Assembly: GCF_000384315.1 (NCBI RefSeq) | Contig: NZ_ARVW01000001.1 | Coordinates: 7,113,001 to 7,177,000, forward strand | From: Amycolatopsis nigrescens CSC17Ta-90 | Lineage (GTDB): Bacteria > Actinomycetota > Actinomycetes > Mycobacteriales > Pseudonocardiaceae | DNA length: 64,000 nt | Direction of reading: 5' to 3' | In this document: one piece after another, positions 17,687 to 26,396 of the stretch | Layout: every line of letters begins with the position of its first letter | Numbering within the stretch: the stretch's first letter is position 1 | The notes under the pieces: generated by a model | Told to the model about the DNA's origin: nothing | Databases searched by the model: none | The model's input: the letters and a program-made list of their open reading frames with translations, nothing else | Position numbers and translations under genes: made by a program

Positions 17687-18424
17687 ATGGCACGATGGTT
17701 TTGGTACTTGTCTTCAAAGAAGATTGGCTCACTCAAACAACCAGAGAAGGGCTGGGGAATTCTACGACAGCGGCTAAAGTCGGCTGATCTTGAAGTTGGC
17801 GTCCCGTGGGCCAAGCTCAACACGCATGCGACGCCCGACGCCAACGTGATCGAGTCCATGGAAAAGGTCGAACGGGAAATATATCGCGACCACGCAGTTC
17901 CCTCGGCAAGCGAAATCGCACATCACGGCGAAACGCCGCTTTTCTTCCAATTTGAAGGCTACGCTGGCCGCATCCTCCTTCGTGAAAGCTACGAAGGGGA
18001 CGAGGGAGAGTGTGTGTTCCTCATGGCTGGCATCCAAGGGGAAGTCGGCGTGTTGCTACTCGGCGCAGGCTCACATGCATACTGTTCCACTTCGGCTAGT
18101 CCACGATTTGTAGACCCGAGTGTCGACCCGGTTGGTGCGTTATTGGTTCTCATGGATAAGCAACAATCATCGAACCCTTATTCTCGTGCGGGAATTGCGA
18201 GAAACGCAAAGGGGCTTTCTCCGCAGGCATGCGTCTCGTACAGCCTGGGTGCTGCACTAGATGAGATCCACGCGAAATCTTTTATGCATCGAGTGCGCGC
18301 ACTGGCGATCGCGTCAGTTGTAACGCCATTCTATCCCCATGACTTGCCATCTGCATTGGGCAACAGTAATGTGAATCGGGTTATTGTCGGTAGTCCCATC
18401 TATGTAGAGCAACTTGGTTCATGA
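17687..18424 (+). CDS. Low-GC hypothetical protein, possibly DUF7019/SAVMC3_10250-like
   Basis: This 245-residue protein is encoded in DNA much poorer in GC (about half) than the surroundings, with A/T-ending codons throughout, so it is a recent import. The N-terminus MARWFWYLSSKKI, the PLFFQFEGYAGRILLRE segment and the end NRVIVGSPIYVEQL resemble from memory the DUF7019/SAVMC3_10250 group of actinomycete proteins of unknown function; this match is tentative. No catalytic motif or signal peptide is seen. It starts at the breakpoint of the replication-relaxation remnant and its stop overlaps the ATG of the next small gene. Confidence 0.6.
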   Translation: MARWFWYLSSKKIGSLKQPEKGWGILRQRLKSADLEVGVPWAKLNTHATPDANVIESMEKVEREIYRDHAVPSASEIAHHGETPLFFQFEGYAGRILLRESYEGDEGECVFLMAGIQGEVGVLLLGAGSHAYCSTSASPRFVDPSVDPVGALLVLMDKQQSSNPYSRAGIARNAKGLSPQACVSYSLGAALDEIHAKSFMHRVRALAIASVVTPFYPHDLPSALGNSNVNRVIVGSPIYVEQLGS

Positions 18425-18705
18425 GTTATAGTTGGCTCATGTCACCGAAGGCGCACCCTGAGCAGATGCGGCGAGTCACTTCTGAGTCGGTGCGTGCGGT
18501 GCTTGATGCCGCCGCCGTCACGCACGGTCGGGTGTTCACGTTCAGGCCCGGAGTGGTCCGCGTCGAAGTCAGTGCGCTGTCGGCGGGTCGACGGCTGAAG
18601 CGCCAGCACGCCGTGGCCGCGGCGTTGGAGTCTCAGAGGTTCGAGGAAGGCTGGGGTATCCGTCCGGTCGGCATCTGCTATCGGTGGCAACCGTGGGTGA
18701 CCTAA
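18421..18705 (+). CDS. Small hypothetical protein
   Basis: This 94-residue protein has no recognised domain. It is basic and has a pattern VFTFRPGVVRVEVSALSAGRRLKRQHAV followed by a C-terminal WQPWVT. The first ATG (18421) lies inside the stop of the preceding gene, but ATG 18439 is also possible. Its codon use is high-GC, unlike the foreign gene before it, so the two were probably joined by recombination. It may be an integrative-element gene. Confidence 0.5.
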   Translation: MSYSWLMSPKAHPEQMRRVTSESVRAVLDAAAVTHGRVFTFRPGVVRVEVSALSAGRRLKRQHAVAAALESQRFEEGWGIRPVGICYRWQPWVT

Positions 18706-18758
18706 ACAACGGTGCAAGATCCTGGGCTGGACTGGACAGACCCGGACACTGGTCTCGA

Positions 18759-19907
18759 CTACCTCGCAGCGACCAGAGCCAACCGCCACGAGGAATAGCG
18801 CCGTTCAGTTGCGCACTCTTCACAAGTTGAGCGGTGGTCAGGCCGCTCGGCGGGGATCGAAGGCCACCGGCTGGATATTCTCGGCGGGTTCCGGGGTTCG
18901 GTGTTCACCCGTGCGAGTCGGCGGATTTCCTTGGCGCGTCCGGGGATCGCGGGTGGGAGTTTCTCGGTGACCGCGGTGAACGGGGGTGCTTCCTCGTTGT
19001 TGAGCACCAGCCGGGCGGCGATGTGGAAGCGGCCGAGATGGGCGAGATCGTGCTCGGAGAGCCGGGGCGCGGTGTGCCGGGCCAGATCACGCGCGTCCTC
19101 GGGCGAGGACGAGAAGATGATCTTCGAGCGGGCGTTGGTGGAGATGCCTTCTTCCAGTTCGTGTGGGAGCTGGCGCAGGTACTGGTGCGCGAGTGTCATG
19201 GACATCCGGTAGCCGCGGGCTTCGGCGAGCATGTCCTCCATCGGATACGCCAGATTCAGGAAGTTGTGGCACTCGTCGATGTAGAGCGAGGCGTCGCGCC
19301 GGTCGCGCTGCGGAATCCGGGCTCGCCTCGTGGCGGCCTGCCAGGTGCGGGCCACGACGATCGACCCGATCAGCCGCGCGGTGTCCATCCCGAGCGCGTC
19401 TTTGCCCAGCCGGACGAGGCAGATTCCGCCGTCGAGCACCTCGTCCATGTCCACTGTGGATTCGCCGTCGCCGAGGGAGGCGCGCACGAACGGGCGCAGC
19501 AGCAGGCCGCGGAGCTTGTTCATCAAGGGCGCGACGACTTGTGCTCTGCTGGCGTCGGACAGGTCGTCGTACCAGGTCCAGAACCCGCTCAGGACGTCGT
19601 CGGAGATCTGTTCGAGTGCACGCTGCCGGAACGCGGGCACCGTCAATAACTTCGGCAGGTCGGTCAGGGTGGGTGTGCGCGGGTAGCTCGCGCAGGGTGA
19701 GCAGCCCGGAGCGCAGGATGTCCTCGGTACGCGGTCCCCAGCGCAGAGCCGATCGGGCATCGACGCATCCATCGGATCCTCGTAGACGACCAGCCCCTCG
19801 TCCCCAACGACTTTCCGTTCGACAGGGCGTCCCGCCAACCGGTCGCGAGAGGCGAAGAGCCGGTCGATGTCGAAGACAACCCGAATACCGACAGCCGGCA
19901 ACGGCAC
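18759..19907 (-). pseudogene. Conjugation ATPase (VirD4/TraG-like) remnant
   Basis: The C-terminal half of a type IV coupling-type ATPase is intact in one frame from about 19680 down to 18759. It has Walker B in DASLYIDECHNFLNLAYP followed by LAEARGYRMSMTLAHQYLRQLP, the motif of actinomycete element ATPases. The Walker A half is missing. The remaining upstream part is scrambled: the frame that reads RWGPRTEDILRSGLLTLRELPA differs from the downstream frame by a frameshift near 19680. The remnant ends abruptly next to the integrase fragment on the other strand at about 19910. Confidence 0.75.
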
Positions 19908-19921
19908 ACCGAAGAACTCTG

Positions 19922-20677
19922 ATGGATCTGTACTCGGGCGGCCGGTGGGGTGAGCTCGCGGGGCAGCAGCGAACCGAGTACGACGGTGAGCGTCGGGCGA
20001 TCGCGATCCGGCAGCCGCTGAAAGAGGTCGGCGGCACCCTCCTCAAAGGAGGCCGGGCCGCGACCGAGGTACTCCGGCCGGAACCTGCCCGGCCTCGCGC
20101 GGGCCGGGGCAAAGGGAAGAAGGGGCGGACGAAGACGCCGGCGGGTACGCGGTGGGTGGAACTGCCGCCGAGCATCGCGGTCTCCTACGAGGAGTTGATG
20201 GACAGCCACCAGCACCGGTTCATCCTGTGCACGCCGGAGGGACGGCCGTGGCGGCGGTCGAACTTCCGCGCCCGCCACTGGCGGCCGGCCTGGGACGGGG
20301 TCCATCCGGACGACCCCGGTGCTGACGGGTTCCTCCCGGGGATCCTGCCGACCTTCACCTTCCATGAGGGGCGTCATACCCACAGCACCTGGTTGGCCGA
20401 GGACGGCATCGCGGAGGTGGCCAGGCGAGCACGGCTCGGCCAGAAGATGAAAGGCATGGCCCGGGTCTACGACCACGTGACCCCGCAGATGCGACGGCAG
20501 ATCCTCGACGCGCTGGAAGCACGCTGGATCACGTCCCTGGTGGCACTGACCCCGGCGGAACGCGCTCAATTGGGGGAGTGGTTCCCGCACCTGCGGGCAA
20601 CCTTCACCGAACTGCGACTCGAGGCCGCCCCGAAGGCCATCGCCATTTCAGCAGTAAAGGCCCCACCCCTGAAATGA
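19922..20677 (+). pseudogene. Tyrosine integrase, N-terminally truncated (left element)
   Basis: This is the catalytic domain of a phage-type tyrosine recombinase: YSGGRWGELAG carries the first arginine, HEGRHTHSTWLAEDG the H-x-x-R box, and RLGQ...YDHVTP the last block with the catalytic tyrosine in YDHVT. About 150-200 N-terminal residues are missing, since the frame upstream reads unrelated sequence, so the protein is probably not active. The stop lies 29 nt before the tRNA-Val att copy, the normal position for an AICE integrase. Its last 100 bp are duplicated at 28916-29031. Confidence 0.8.
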
Positions 20678-20706
20678 GGGGCAGGGCCGCTGACCTGCGT
20701 GAATAG

Positions 20707-20757
20707 ATGGTGCGCGATACTGGGATTGAACCAGTGACCTCTTCCGTGTCAGGGAAG
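20707..20757. repeat. att site: duplicated 3' half of tRNA-Val(GAC)
   Basis: These 51 bp are identical to 29066-29116, which is the 3' half (from the CCA end to the anticodon stem) of tRNA-Val(GAC). Identity stops at 20758, where the tRNA copy continues into its 5' half. This is the classic footprint of integrase-mediated insertion into a tRNA gene, marking one border of the 8.4-kb element 20707-29116. The gap from 20758 to 20915 holds no gene. Confidence 0.88.
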
Positions 20758-20915
20758 ATCGACACTTTTCGTGACCAGGGCAAACGCTTGTCTGTGCAGG
20801 TCAGCGGTCCATGTTCCTCCTCGTTCCAGCGACTTGTGACCCGTTGTCACGGGTTCCCGTCGCCTAAATATCGCCAGTTGATCTTGGCGTTTTAGCGTTG
20901 GAGGAGTTGGTCTTT

Positions 20916-21663
20916 ATGGGTTCGGAGCCATCCGGCGTTCGACCCGTTCGGGACCCGGTCGTCGTCGTGGTTACGGTGATCATGGGTGTGGTTGTCGGGC
21001 TGACGTTTCTGTTCGGGTTCGGCAATGTATTGAGCCTGGCGCTCAAGCTCGGGGTACCGGTTTATGTGGCGCCGCTGGTCGCGCCAGCGGTCGATTTGAC
21101 CGTGCTCGGCCTCCTGGTGGGCGTGCGGCACCTGGCGGCTCGTGGTGCCACAGGGCCGGCGTCGCGGTCGGGCGAGGTGCCTGCTGCTGGCGGCCAGTGT
21201 GGTGACCCTGGTGCTGAACGTGGCCGACCCGGTGTTCGCGGGGGAGTGGGGCAAGGCCGCGTTCGACGCGGTGGGGCCGTTGCTGCTGATCGGCTGGGCC
21301 GAAGCCGGACCTGGGTTGATTCAGCAACTCAGCGTCGCTGGGATCGCGCCATCCACGGCAGGCGAGGCACATGCCGAGCTGCCGGCCGGCAGCTCGGTTG
21401 AGCGCCGTCCGGCGTGTCCGGGACCTTCGCCCGAGTCGGGCGATCCTACGTTGCCGCGTGGTATCGACGAAGATCTTCTAGTGCGTGCTCGGTGGGAGGA
21501 TGCGGAACACTGGCGTCGGCACCGGCGGCCGACTTCCGCGGAGGCATTGCGTAGGCGGCTCCGGATCGGAGCGGCGAGATCCAGGGCCCTGGTCACCGTG
21601 GTGAGGGCGGAAGCAGACCGACGCTTACAGGCTGACGTCGATGAACCAGTCGATCTGGCCTGA
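20916..21663 (+). pseudogene. DUF2637 membrane protein of an integrative element, frameshifted
   Basis: The first frame (from ATG 20916) reads DPVVVVVTVIMGVVVGLTFLFG and VYVAPLVAPAVDLTVLGLLV, two to three membrane helices typical of DUF2637 proteins found in AICEs. Near 21150 the frame must shift by one to continue with RARCLLLAASVVTLVLNVADP and GPLLLIGWAEAGPGLIQQL, then a hydrophilic C-terminal half. A single frameshift splits the gene; a sequencing error is the alternative explanation. It is the first gene inside the right-hand element. Confidence 0.65.
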
Positions 21664-21849
21664 CAGACTCCGCTCGGTATGCGGGTGCCAGCGTGCGCTG
21701 AGCACCTCATCCGACGCCTCAGGCGGCGGCCGAATGAAGATACGGGTCCGCAGCTCCCCAGGCAGCTGTCGGTTCACACCGCAGCGGCAAAGACACGCGG
21801 TGGTTCATTTTACGACACTCGATGCTGACTTGGGGTGGGGTTCGCTGTC

Positions 21850-22647
21850 ATGAACGAGCGTGAGCGGGTGCTGGGCCTCCTCGGCGAGGCTGGTGTGCTG
21901 GCTGGCATCCGGTGGTCGCAGCGGTCGGCCTATGCGCAGGTGCGGCAGGACTTCAATCCGGATGGCGGCCATGACCAGGGCTGGATCGGGTACACCGCGC
22001 ACAAGTATCTGATCAACCGGCAGGATCGGGTCTTCCAGTGCGAGCGCTACGGCGTCCCGGCGGGGGAGGGCGACGTCGGGCGTGACGTTCTGGCGGCCGG
22101 GATCCTGGACCGGGATTTCAAGAGCATGCCGATGCTGGAGTCCGGCACGGTGGTGCGCCAGGATCTCAACCACTCTCCTGGGTGGCTCTTTGGTGAGTGG
22201 CGATGGCTGATGGCTTCTTTCGAGTTCGGTCAGTCCGACAAGATCCGCTGGCCGTGGAAGAGCGAAACTAAGGGCATGGTCGCTCGCCAGCCTTACGCCG
22301 ACGACGAAGAGGGACTTTTCCGGCTTCCCGGTCTGCCGCCGCTGGAGGACCTTGCCGATCGTGAGCGCGTATTGCGGAACACGCTGGTTCTTGCGCACGC
22401 GATGGACCCGGACTCTGGGGAGACCGAGCTTTACCTCGGACGAAGCCGGTGGAACTTCGACAAGGGCGATGCCTGGGCATGGAAGGTCGAGCTGCTGAGC
22501 CGACCGCCGGACAGTGGCCGTCGCGGCGCCCGGCCGCAACCCGTTGATCCCACCACTCCTCATGATGACGACATCGCCGACGCTGAGGTCCGCGTTCGCA
22601 GGTCGCTGCGCGGGACCAGTGAGTCTCGTGCTATTGGTGAGGTATGA
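21850..22647 (+). CDS. Hypothetical protein coupled to XRE/ImmA protease
   Basis: This soluble 265-residue protein has no domain that I recognise. It is rich in acidic and aromatic residues, with the segments QRSAYAQVRQDFNPDGGHDQ, GWIGYTAHKYLINRQDRVF and GWLFGEWRWLMASFEFGQ. The GTCATGA context gives ATG 21850 as the start. Its stop overlaps the ATG of the following XRE-ImmA/IrrE gene (22644-22647), so the two are translated together and probably act together. Such a layout is seen in toxin-antitoxin, phage-repressor and element-control modules. Which role applies is unknown. Confidence 0.7.
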   Translation: MNERERVLGLLGEAGVLAGIRWSQRSAYAQVRQDFNPDGGHDQGWIGYTAHKYLINRQDRVFQCERYGVPAGEGDVGRDVLAAGILDRDFKSMPMLESGTVVRQDLNHSPGWLFGEWRWLMASFEFGQSDKIRWPWKSETKGMVARQPYADDEEGLFRLPGLPPLEDLADRERVLRNTLVLAHAMDPDSGETELYLGRSRWNFDKGDAWAWKVELLSRPPDSGRRGARPQPVDPTTPHDDDIADAEVRVRRSLRGTSESRAIGEV

Positions 22648-23831
22648 GTGATCAGCTGGACGATGCCGCTACCTTCTTCGACGGTGGCCGTCTGACGCTC
22701 GCCCGTCAGTTGGCCGGGCTGCGCAAGAACGCCTTGGCCGGACTGATCGGCAAGACGCCCACAGCGGTGGCGGCCTACGAGGGTGGTCTCAAAAAGCCAG
22801 CTTCGGCCACTGTCGCCGCACTGGCCCTGGCGTTGCAAGTCGAGCCGACCTTCTTCTCGGCACGGCCGCGGGACCTCGCGGTGGCTACGACGGCGCCGCA
22901 CTTCCGGTCGCTGCGTTCGACCAGTCAGATATCCCGTGACCAGGCCTATGCCTACGGTCGCCTTGCGGTCGACATCTCGACCGTTGTCGAACGCCACGTC
23001 GAGTTTCCAGTCCGCGACCTGCCAAACCATCCGGTCGCGGTGGACGATTCGGCAGGGCGAGGCCCGGAAAACGCCGCGGCGCTGGTGCGCCGGCACTGGA
23101 ATCTTCCGCCGGGTCCGGTCGGGCATCTGGTGCGGCTGGTCGAGAACCACGGCGGCCTCGTCGTGTTCAGCCCGCTCGACAGCGCGACGGTCGACGCCTA
23201 CTCCTTCGACACTCCGCAACGTCCGATCGTGTTGCTCAATCCGTTGAAGGATGATTACTACCGGCAGCGTTTCGACGTCGCTCACGAGCTCGGGCACCTT
23301 GTCATGCACGTCGATGCCGAGCCAGGTGGCCGGACGGTGGAGGATCAGGCCAACCGGTTCGCCGCGGAGCTGCTAATGCCCGCCGATGAGATCGCCGATC
23401 AGTTGCCGAGCAGAGCGGACTGGCGGCGGTTCGGACAGCTCAAACAGCACTGGAACGTCAGCCTGCAAGCGCTGCTCTATCGAGCACGCACGCTGAAGGT
23501 GATGAACGACGTCACCTACCGCAATGCCATGACGACAGTGTCGAACCGAGGCTGGCGCCGCCGTGAGCCCGGCCCGATGCCCCTCCTGGAACAACCCTCT
23601 CTGCTGCCCAAAGCGATCAAACTGCTCGCGGAAGAAGCGAAGGTTGACGAACGAACCTTGGCCGCCGAATGCCAGGCGCCGGTCGGCCTGTTCCGCATGA
23701 TCGCGGCGCGCGCGCCCGAAGCACGAAACCCTCAGAGCCACCAGGCAACGTCGACCTCGGTGAAGCCACCCGTAGATACGGAAGGCCGAGTGGTCTCACT
23801 GCTGGCGATCACAGACCGAGGCCTTCCCTGA
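22644..23831 (+). CDS. XRE-type regulator fused to ImmA/IrrE-family metalloprotease
   Basis: This is a 395-residue protein. Residues about 10-65 form an XRE-like helix-turn-helix (ARQLAGLRKNALAGLIGKT, AVAAYEGGLKKPA). Residues about 150-275 are an ImmA/IrrE (DUF955) domain with the zinc motif HELGH (214-218) in RFDVAHELGHLVMH and NRFAAELLMPA downstream. About 120 more C-terminal residues are of unknown fold. The family cleaves or binds repressors and controls mobile elements and antitoxin-like functions. It is coupled by 4 nt to the 265-residue upstream gene inside the att-bounded element. From 23832 to 24042 nothing coding is seen. Confidence 0.85.
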   Translation: MSDQLDDAATFFDGGRLTLARQLAGLRKNALAGLIGKTPTAVAAYEGGLKKPASATVAALALALQVEPTFFSARPRDLAVATTAPHFRSLRSTSQISRDQAYAYGRLAVDISTVVERHVEFPVRDLPNHPVAVDDSAGRGPENAAALVRRHWNLPPGPVGHLVRLVENHGGLVVFSPLDSATVDAYSFDTPQRPIVLLNPLKDDYYRQRFDVAHELGHLVMHVDAEPGGRTVEDQANRFAAELLMPADEIADQLPSRADWRRFGQLKQHWNVSLQALLYRARTLKVMNDVTYRNAMTTVSNRGWRRREPGPMPLLEQPSLLPKAIKLLAEEAKVDERTLAAECQAPVGLFRMIAARAPEARNPQSHQATSTSVKPPVDTEGRVVSLLAITDRGLP

Positions 23832-24042
23832 GATACCAGGACGGGCCTCAACCCGCTGGTTAAGAGTCGCAACCCCGGCGTGCCGGATGGTGTCGAGTGA
23901 TGTCGGACAAGACCTTTTCGTCTGCTCAGAGCTGTCCGCGGTCTCACCTTGGTGCCGGCAAATATCGCCGAGTGTCGTCCTGTCCTGGATCTCTCGGGCT
24001 CTCCTCGGGCTCGCATCCTGGACGGCATCGAGGCGTTGATCG

Positions 24043-24642
24043 TCAGGCGGTGAAGAGCTGGCCGAGCCGGTAGTCGACGATCTCCGCCGCGCGTTCCGTG
24101 GTGTAGGTGTCGACCATGATCGCGGTGACGAGGCCGGCGGACATCGTCGCGAGTGCGTCGGCCTCCAGGCTCGGGTCGAGGTGGGCCGGGATGTCGCCCT
24201 TCGTCTGGGCTTTCCGGAGCAGTTCGGTGAGCGCGCGGATCAGATGAGGCAGCAGTGGCTCTTGGTCGGGATCCTGGCTTCCGCGGGTGACGTCGACGGC
24301 GAAGTACGCGATCTGGACCGCGGCCAGCATGCGTCGGCGTTCGCCGTCCGGCAGGACGCCGGTCAGATAGGCGCGCACGATGGTGCGTTCGTCGCCGGTC
24401 GCCATCGCCTCGATGATGCCCTTCCCGGCGATCTCGCCGGTCAGTTCGACGATCCGCCGCCAGGCGAACGTCAGCATCTCCTCCTTGGTCGCGAAGTAGT
24501 ACTGGACCAGGTTCATCGAGATACCCGCCTCCGCGGCGACCGCACGCAGCGTGACCGCCTGGAGGCCTCGGGCGGCGGCGATCCGGAAGAGCGCCTCCGC
24601 GATCTCGCGCCTTCGTTCTTGATGGTCGACACGTTTCGGCAC
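24043..24642 (-). CDS. TetR-family regulator
   Basis: This 199-residue repressor has an N-terminal TetR helix-turn-helix (about 10-55: ERRREIAEALFRIAAARG, AVAAEAGISMNLVQYYFATKE) and a C-terminal ligand/dimer domain. It is divergent from an alpha/beta hydrolase gene, with a perfect 26-bp palindrome in the 90-bp gap. Autoregulation and repression of the hydrolase are therefore likely. The inducer is not known. Confidence 0.9.
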   Translation of the reverse strand: MPKRVDHQERRREIAEALFRIAAARGLQAVTLRAVAAEAGISMNLVQYYFATKEEMLTFAWRRIVELTGEIAGKGIIEAMATGDERTIVRAYLTGVLPDGERRRMLAAVQIAYFAVDVTRGSQDPDQEPLLPHLIRALTELLRKAQTKGDIPAHLDPSLEADALATMSAGLVTAIMVDTYTTERAAEIVDYRLGQLFTA

Positions 24643-24690
24643 GCGATCACTCTGTCATGTCGTCGAGGAGTGGCCGAGGTGGCCACGCAC

Positions 24691-24716
24691 TGTTATAGTG
24701 CAAGTGCACTATAACA
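24691..24716. promoter_or_regulatory. Perfect palindromic operator for the TetR regulator
   Basis: TGTTATAGTGCA (24691-24702) and TGCACTATAACA (24705-24716) are perfect 12-bp arms separated by AG. The element sits between the divergent TetR (24642) and hydrolase (24733) starts, and its TATAGT/ACTATA core could double as the -10 boxes. Place and symmetry make it the probable TetR operator. Confidence 0.8.
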
Positions 24717-24732
24717 ACCCTGGGGAGGGAAA

Positions 24733-25605
24733 ATGCTGGGGAAGTTCACCGACCAAAAGGCGGAAGAACGGTTCTTCGCCGTTTACGAAGACATCCTGCG
24801 AAAGTGGCCGGTTCCCGCTGAGGAGCTGGACGTCGAGACGCGCTTCGGCCCGACCCGAGTCCGGCGTTGCGGTCCTGAGGACGGCCCGCCGATCGTGCTG
24901 CTTTCCGGCATGATGGGCACCTCGCTGTCCTGGTATCCGCATATCGCCGAACTCGCCGTCCGGTACCGGGTCCACGCCGTCGACACGATCGGCGAGCCGG
25001 GGCGGTCGATCCAGGCCGCTTCGATCGAGTCCACAGAGGACTGTGCGGACTGGCTCGCCGAGGTCGTCGACGGGGTGCTCGCGGGAACCGGCCACGAAAA
25101 GGTCTACCTCGCCGGCGTTTCGCGAGGTGGCTGGCTCGCCTTGAACCTCGCTTCCCGGGCGACCGACCGGATCGCCGGGGTGATCACCTTCGAGGCCGCG
25201 GGATTCGGGGTGATCGGCCGGAGTTTCATCTGGTGGAGTCTCGGTGAGATCTTCCGCTGGTTCCTGCCCCGGTGGCTCCTCCGGCGGGTGTCGTCTGGGG
25301 ATCCGGACGTGCGGCGCACCGTGCGGCCTCTGCTTTTCGGTGCTCTCAAGTACAAACAGCACCTTCCCGAGATGCACCTGTTCAGCGACGACGAGCTGTA
25401 CGCCATCGACGTACCCACCCGGATCGTCGTCGCCGAACGCAGCGTCATTCACGACGCGCGTGAGGTGGCGGCCCGGCTCGAATCACTGAGCCCGCACCTT
25501 CGCGTCGAGGTCGTACCGAAGGCGACTCACGGACTGTCCCTGGAGAAACCGGAACTGGTCACCGCCCGGGTGATCGAGGCGGTGCCGGTTAAGCCTGGGG
25601 CTTAG
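24733..25605 (+). CDS. Alpha/beta hydrolase
   Basis: This is a 290-residue alpha/beta-hydrolase fold protein. The oxyanion region is VLLSGMMGTSLSW, the nucleophile elbow GVSRGGW holds Ser130, and a late ATHGLSLEKPE carries the probable catalytic histidine. The start ATG 24733 is preceded by GGGGAGGG. The divergent TetR gene and the palindrome between them suggest substrate-induced expression. The substrate is unknown; esterase, lactonase or haloperoxidase-like activity are all possible. The 3' end overlaps the end of the opposite-strand remnant at 25589. Confidence 0.85.
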   Translation: MLGKFTDQKAEERFFAVYEDILRKWPVPAEELDVETRFGPTRVRRCGPEDGPPIVLLSGMMGTSLSWYPHIAELAVRYRVHAVDTIGEPGRSIQAASIESTEDCADWLAEVVDGVLAGTGHEKVYLAGVSRGGWLALNLASRATDRIAGVITFEAAGFGVIGRSFIWWSLGEIFRWFLPRWLLRRVSSGDPDVRRTVRPLLFGALKYKQHLPEMHLFSDDELYAIDVPTRIVVAERSVIHDAREVAARLESLSPHLRVEVVPKATHGLSLEKPELVTARVIEAVPVKPGA

Positions 25606-25925
25606 TGTCCGGCCAAGAGGGGGAGCGGCCGAGCATCGCGACAATCGTGTCCAAATCGGACGGTCCCTTCTCGTCGACGGCCGGGCCGAACGCGGCACCC
25701 GGCGCTTTCCGGTTCTGTCCGTCCGGGATCGACTCGGCGAACCGCAGCCCGGCGTCGAACACCTCTCGCTGGAACTTGAGCGGCATGCCCAGCATCTTGG
25801 CGACGTCCCAGGAGTGCACCAGGTAGTCCGCGAAATGGAAGCCCAGGGCTTGTTCCGCGGTGGTGGCGACGGGGTCTTCCCGCTCGTCCTTGAACAGGCT
25901 GCGGCCGGCGCACCGACTCCAAGCC
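25589..25925 (-). pseudogene. TIGR03086/DinB-type metal-binding protein, 5'-truncated
   Basis: The frame reads DPVATTAEQALGFHFADYL, HSWDVAKMLGMPLKF and ends DTIVAMLGRSPSWPD, matching the C-terminal half of the TIGR03086 family in the mycothiol-dependent isomerase/DinB fold. The N-terminal half is missing; the similarity begins at about 25925 without a suitable start, although an internal ATG at 25819 opens a short frame. It is probably a remnant. Its last 17 bases overlap the hydrolase gene. Confidence 0.6.
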
Positions 25926-25987
25926 GCACGTGACGCCAGGATGCCAGTGCTGGCTTATATAAGTGGAGGCTGGTACGATCCATCTTT

Positions 25988-26395
25988 GTGCACGCGTTCG
26001 ACATCCTCGGCGACCCGGTGCGCCGGCGCATTCTGGAGCTGCTCGCTGACGGTGAGCAGACCTCTGGCGCGATCACGGAGGTGATCCGGGCCGAGTTCGG
26101 GCTCTCCCAGCCGGGTGTTTCCCAGCATCTGCGCGTGCTGCGTGACAGCGGGTTCGCGTCGGTGCGGGCTGAGGGCGCTCGCCGGTTCTACGCCGTCGAG
26201 CCCGCGCCGCTGAGCGAGGTTGACGCGTGGCTGGGCCGGTTTCGCCGGTTGTGGGAACAACGCCTCGACGCTCTGGGAACCGAGCTGGCCCGGGGCAGGC
26301 GTGCAGCTCGGACTGCGGCTGGTGGGGAGCCCACCCGACCGGCCGAGTCCGTCACCGATGCGGACAAGACCGATCCATCAGCGAAGGGAACATGA
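25988..26395 (+). CDS. ArsR-family regulator
   Basis: This 135-residue winged-helix regulator has the pattern FDILGDPVRRRILELLADGE, LSQPGVSQHLRVLRDSGF and AEGARRFYAVEPAPL, typical of the ArsR subgroup encoded with SRPBCC/AHSA1 proteins. No metal-binding cysteines are seen. The start is GTG 25988. A TACGAT box at 25973-25978 lies only 10 nt upstream, and no Shine-Dalgarno is present, so the transcript may be leaderless. A CTTATATAAG palindrome at 25954-25963 may be its operator. The next gene starts 1 nt after the stop. Confidence 0.85.
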   Translation: MHAFDILGDPVRRRILELLADGEQTSGAITEVIRAEFGLSQPGVSQHLRVLRDSGFASVRAEGARRFYAVEPAPLSEVDAWLGRFRRLWEQRLDALGTELARGRRAARTAAGGEPTRPAESVTDADKTDPSAKGT

Positions 26396-26396
26396 C

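Noticed and set aside
20758..20915. Possible small gene between the att copy and the DUF2637 gene
   Set aside because: The only frame begins within the tRNA-derived repeat and has no Shine-Dalgarno or protein-like composition.
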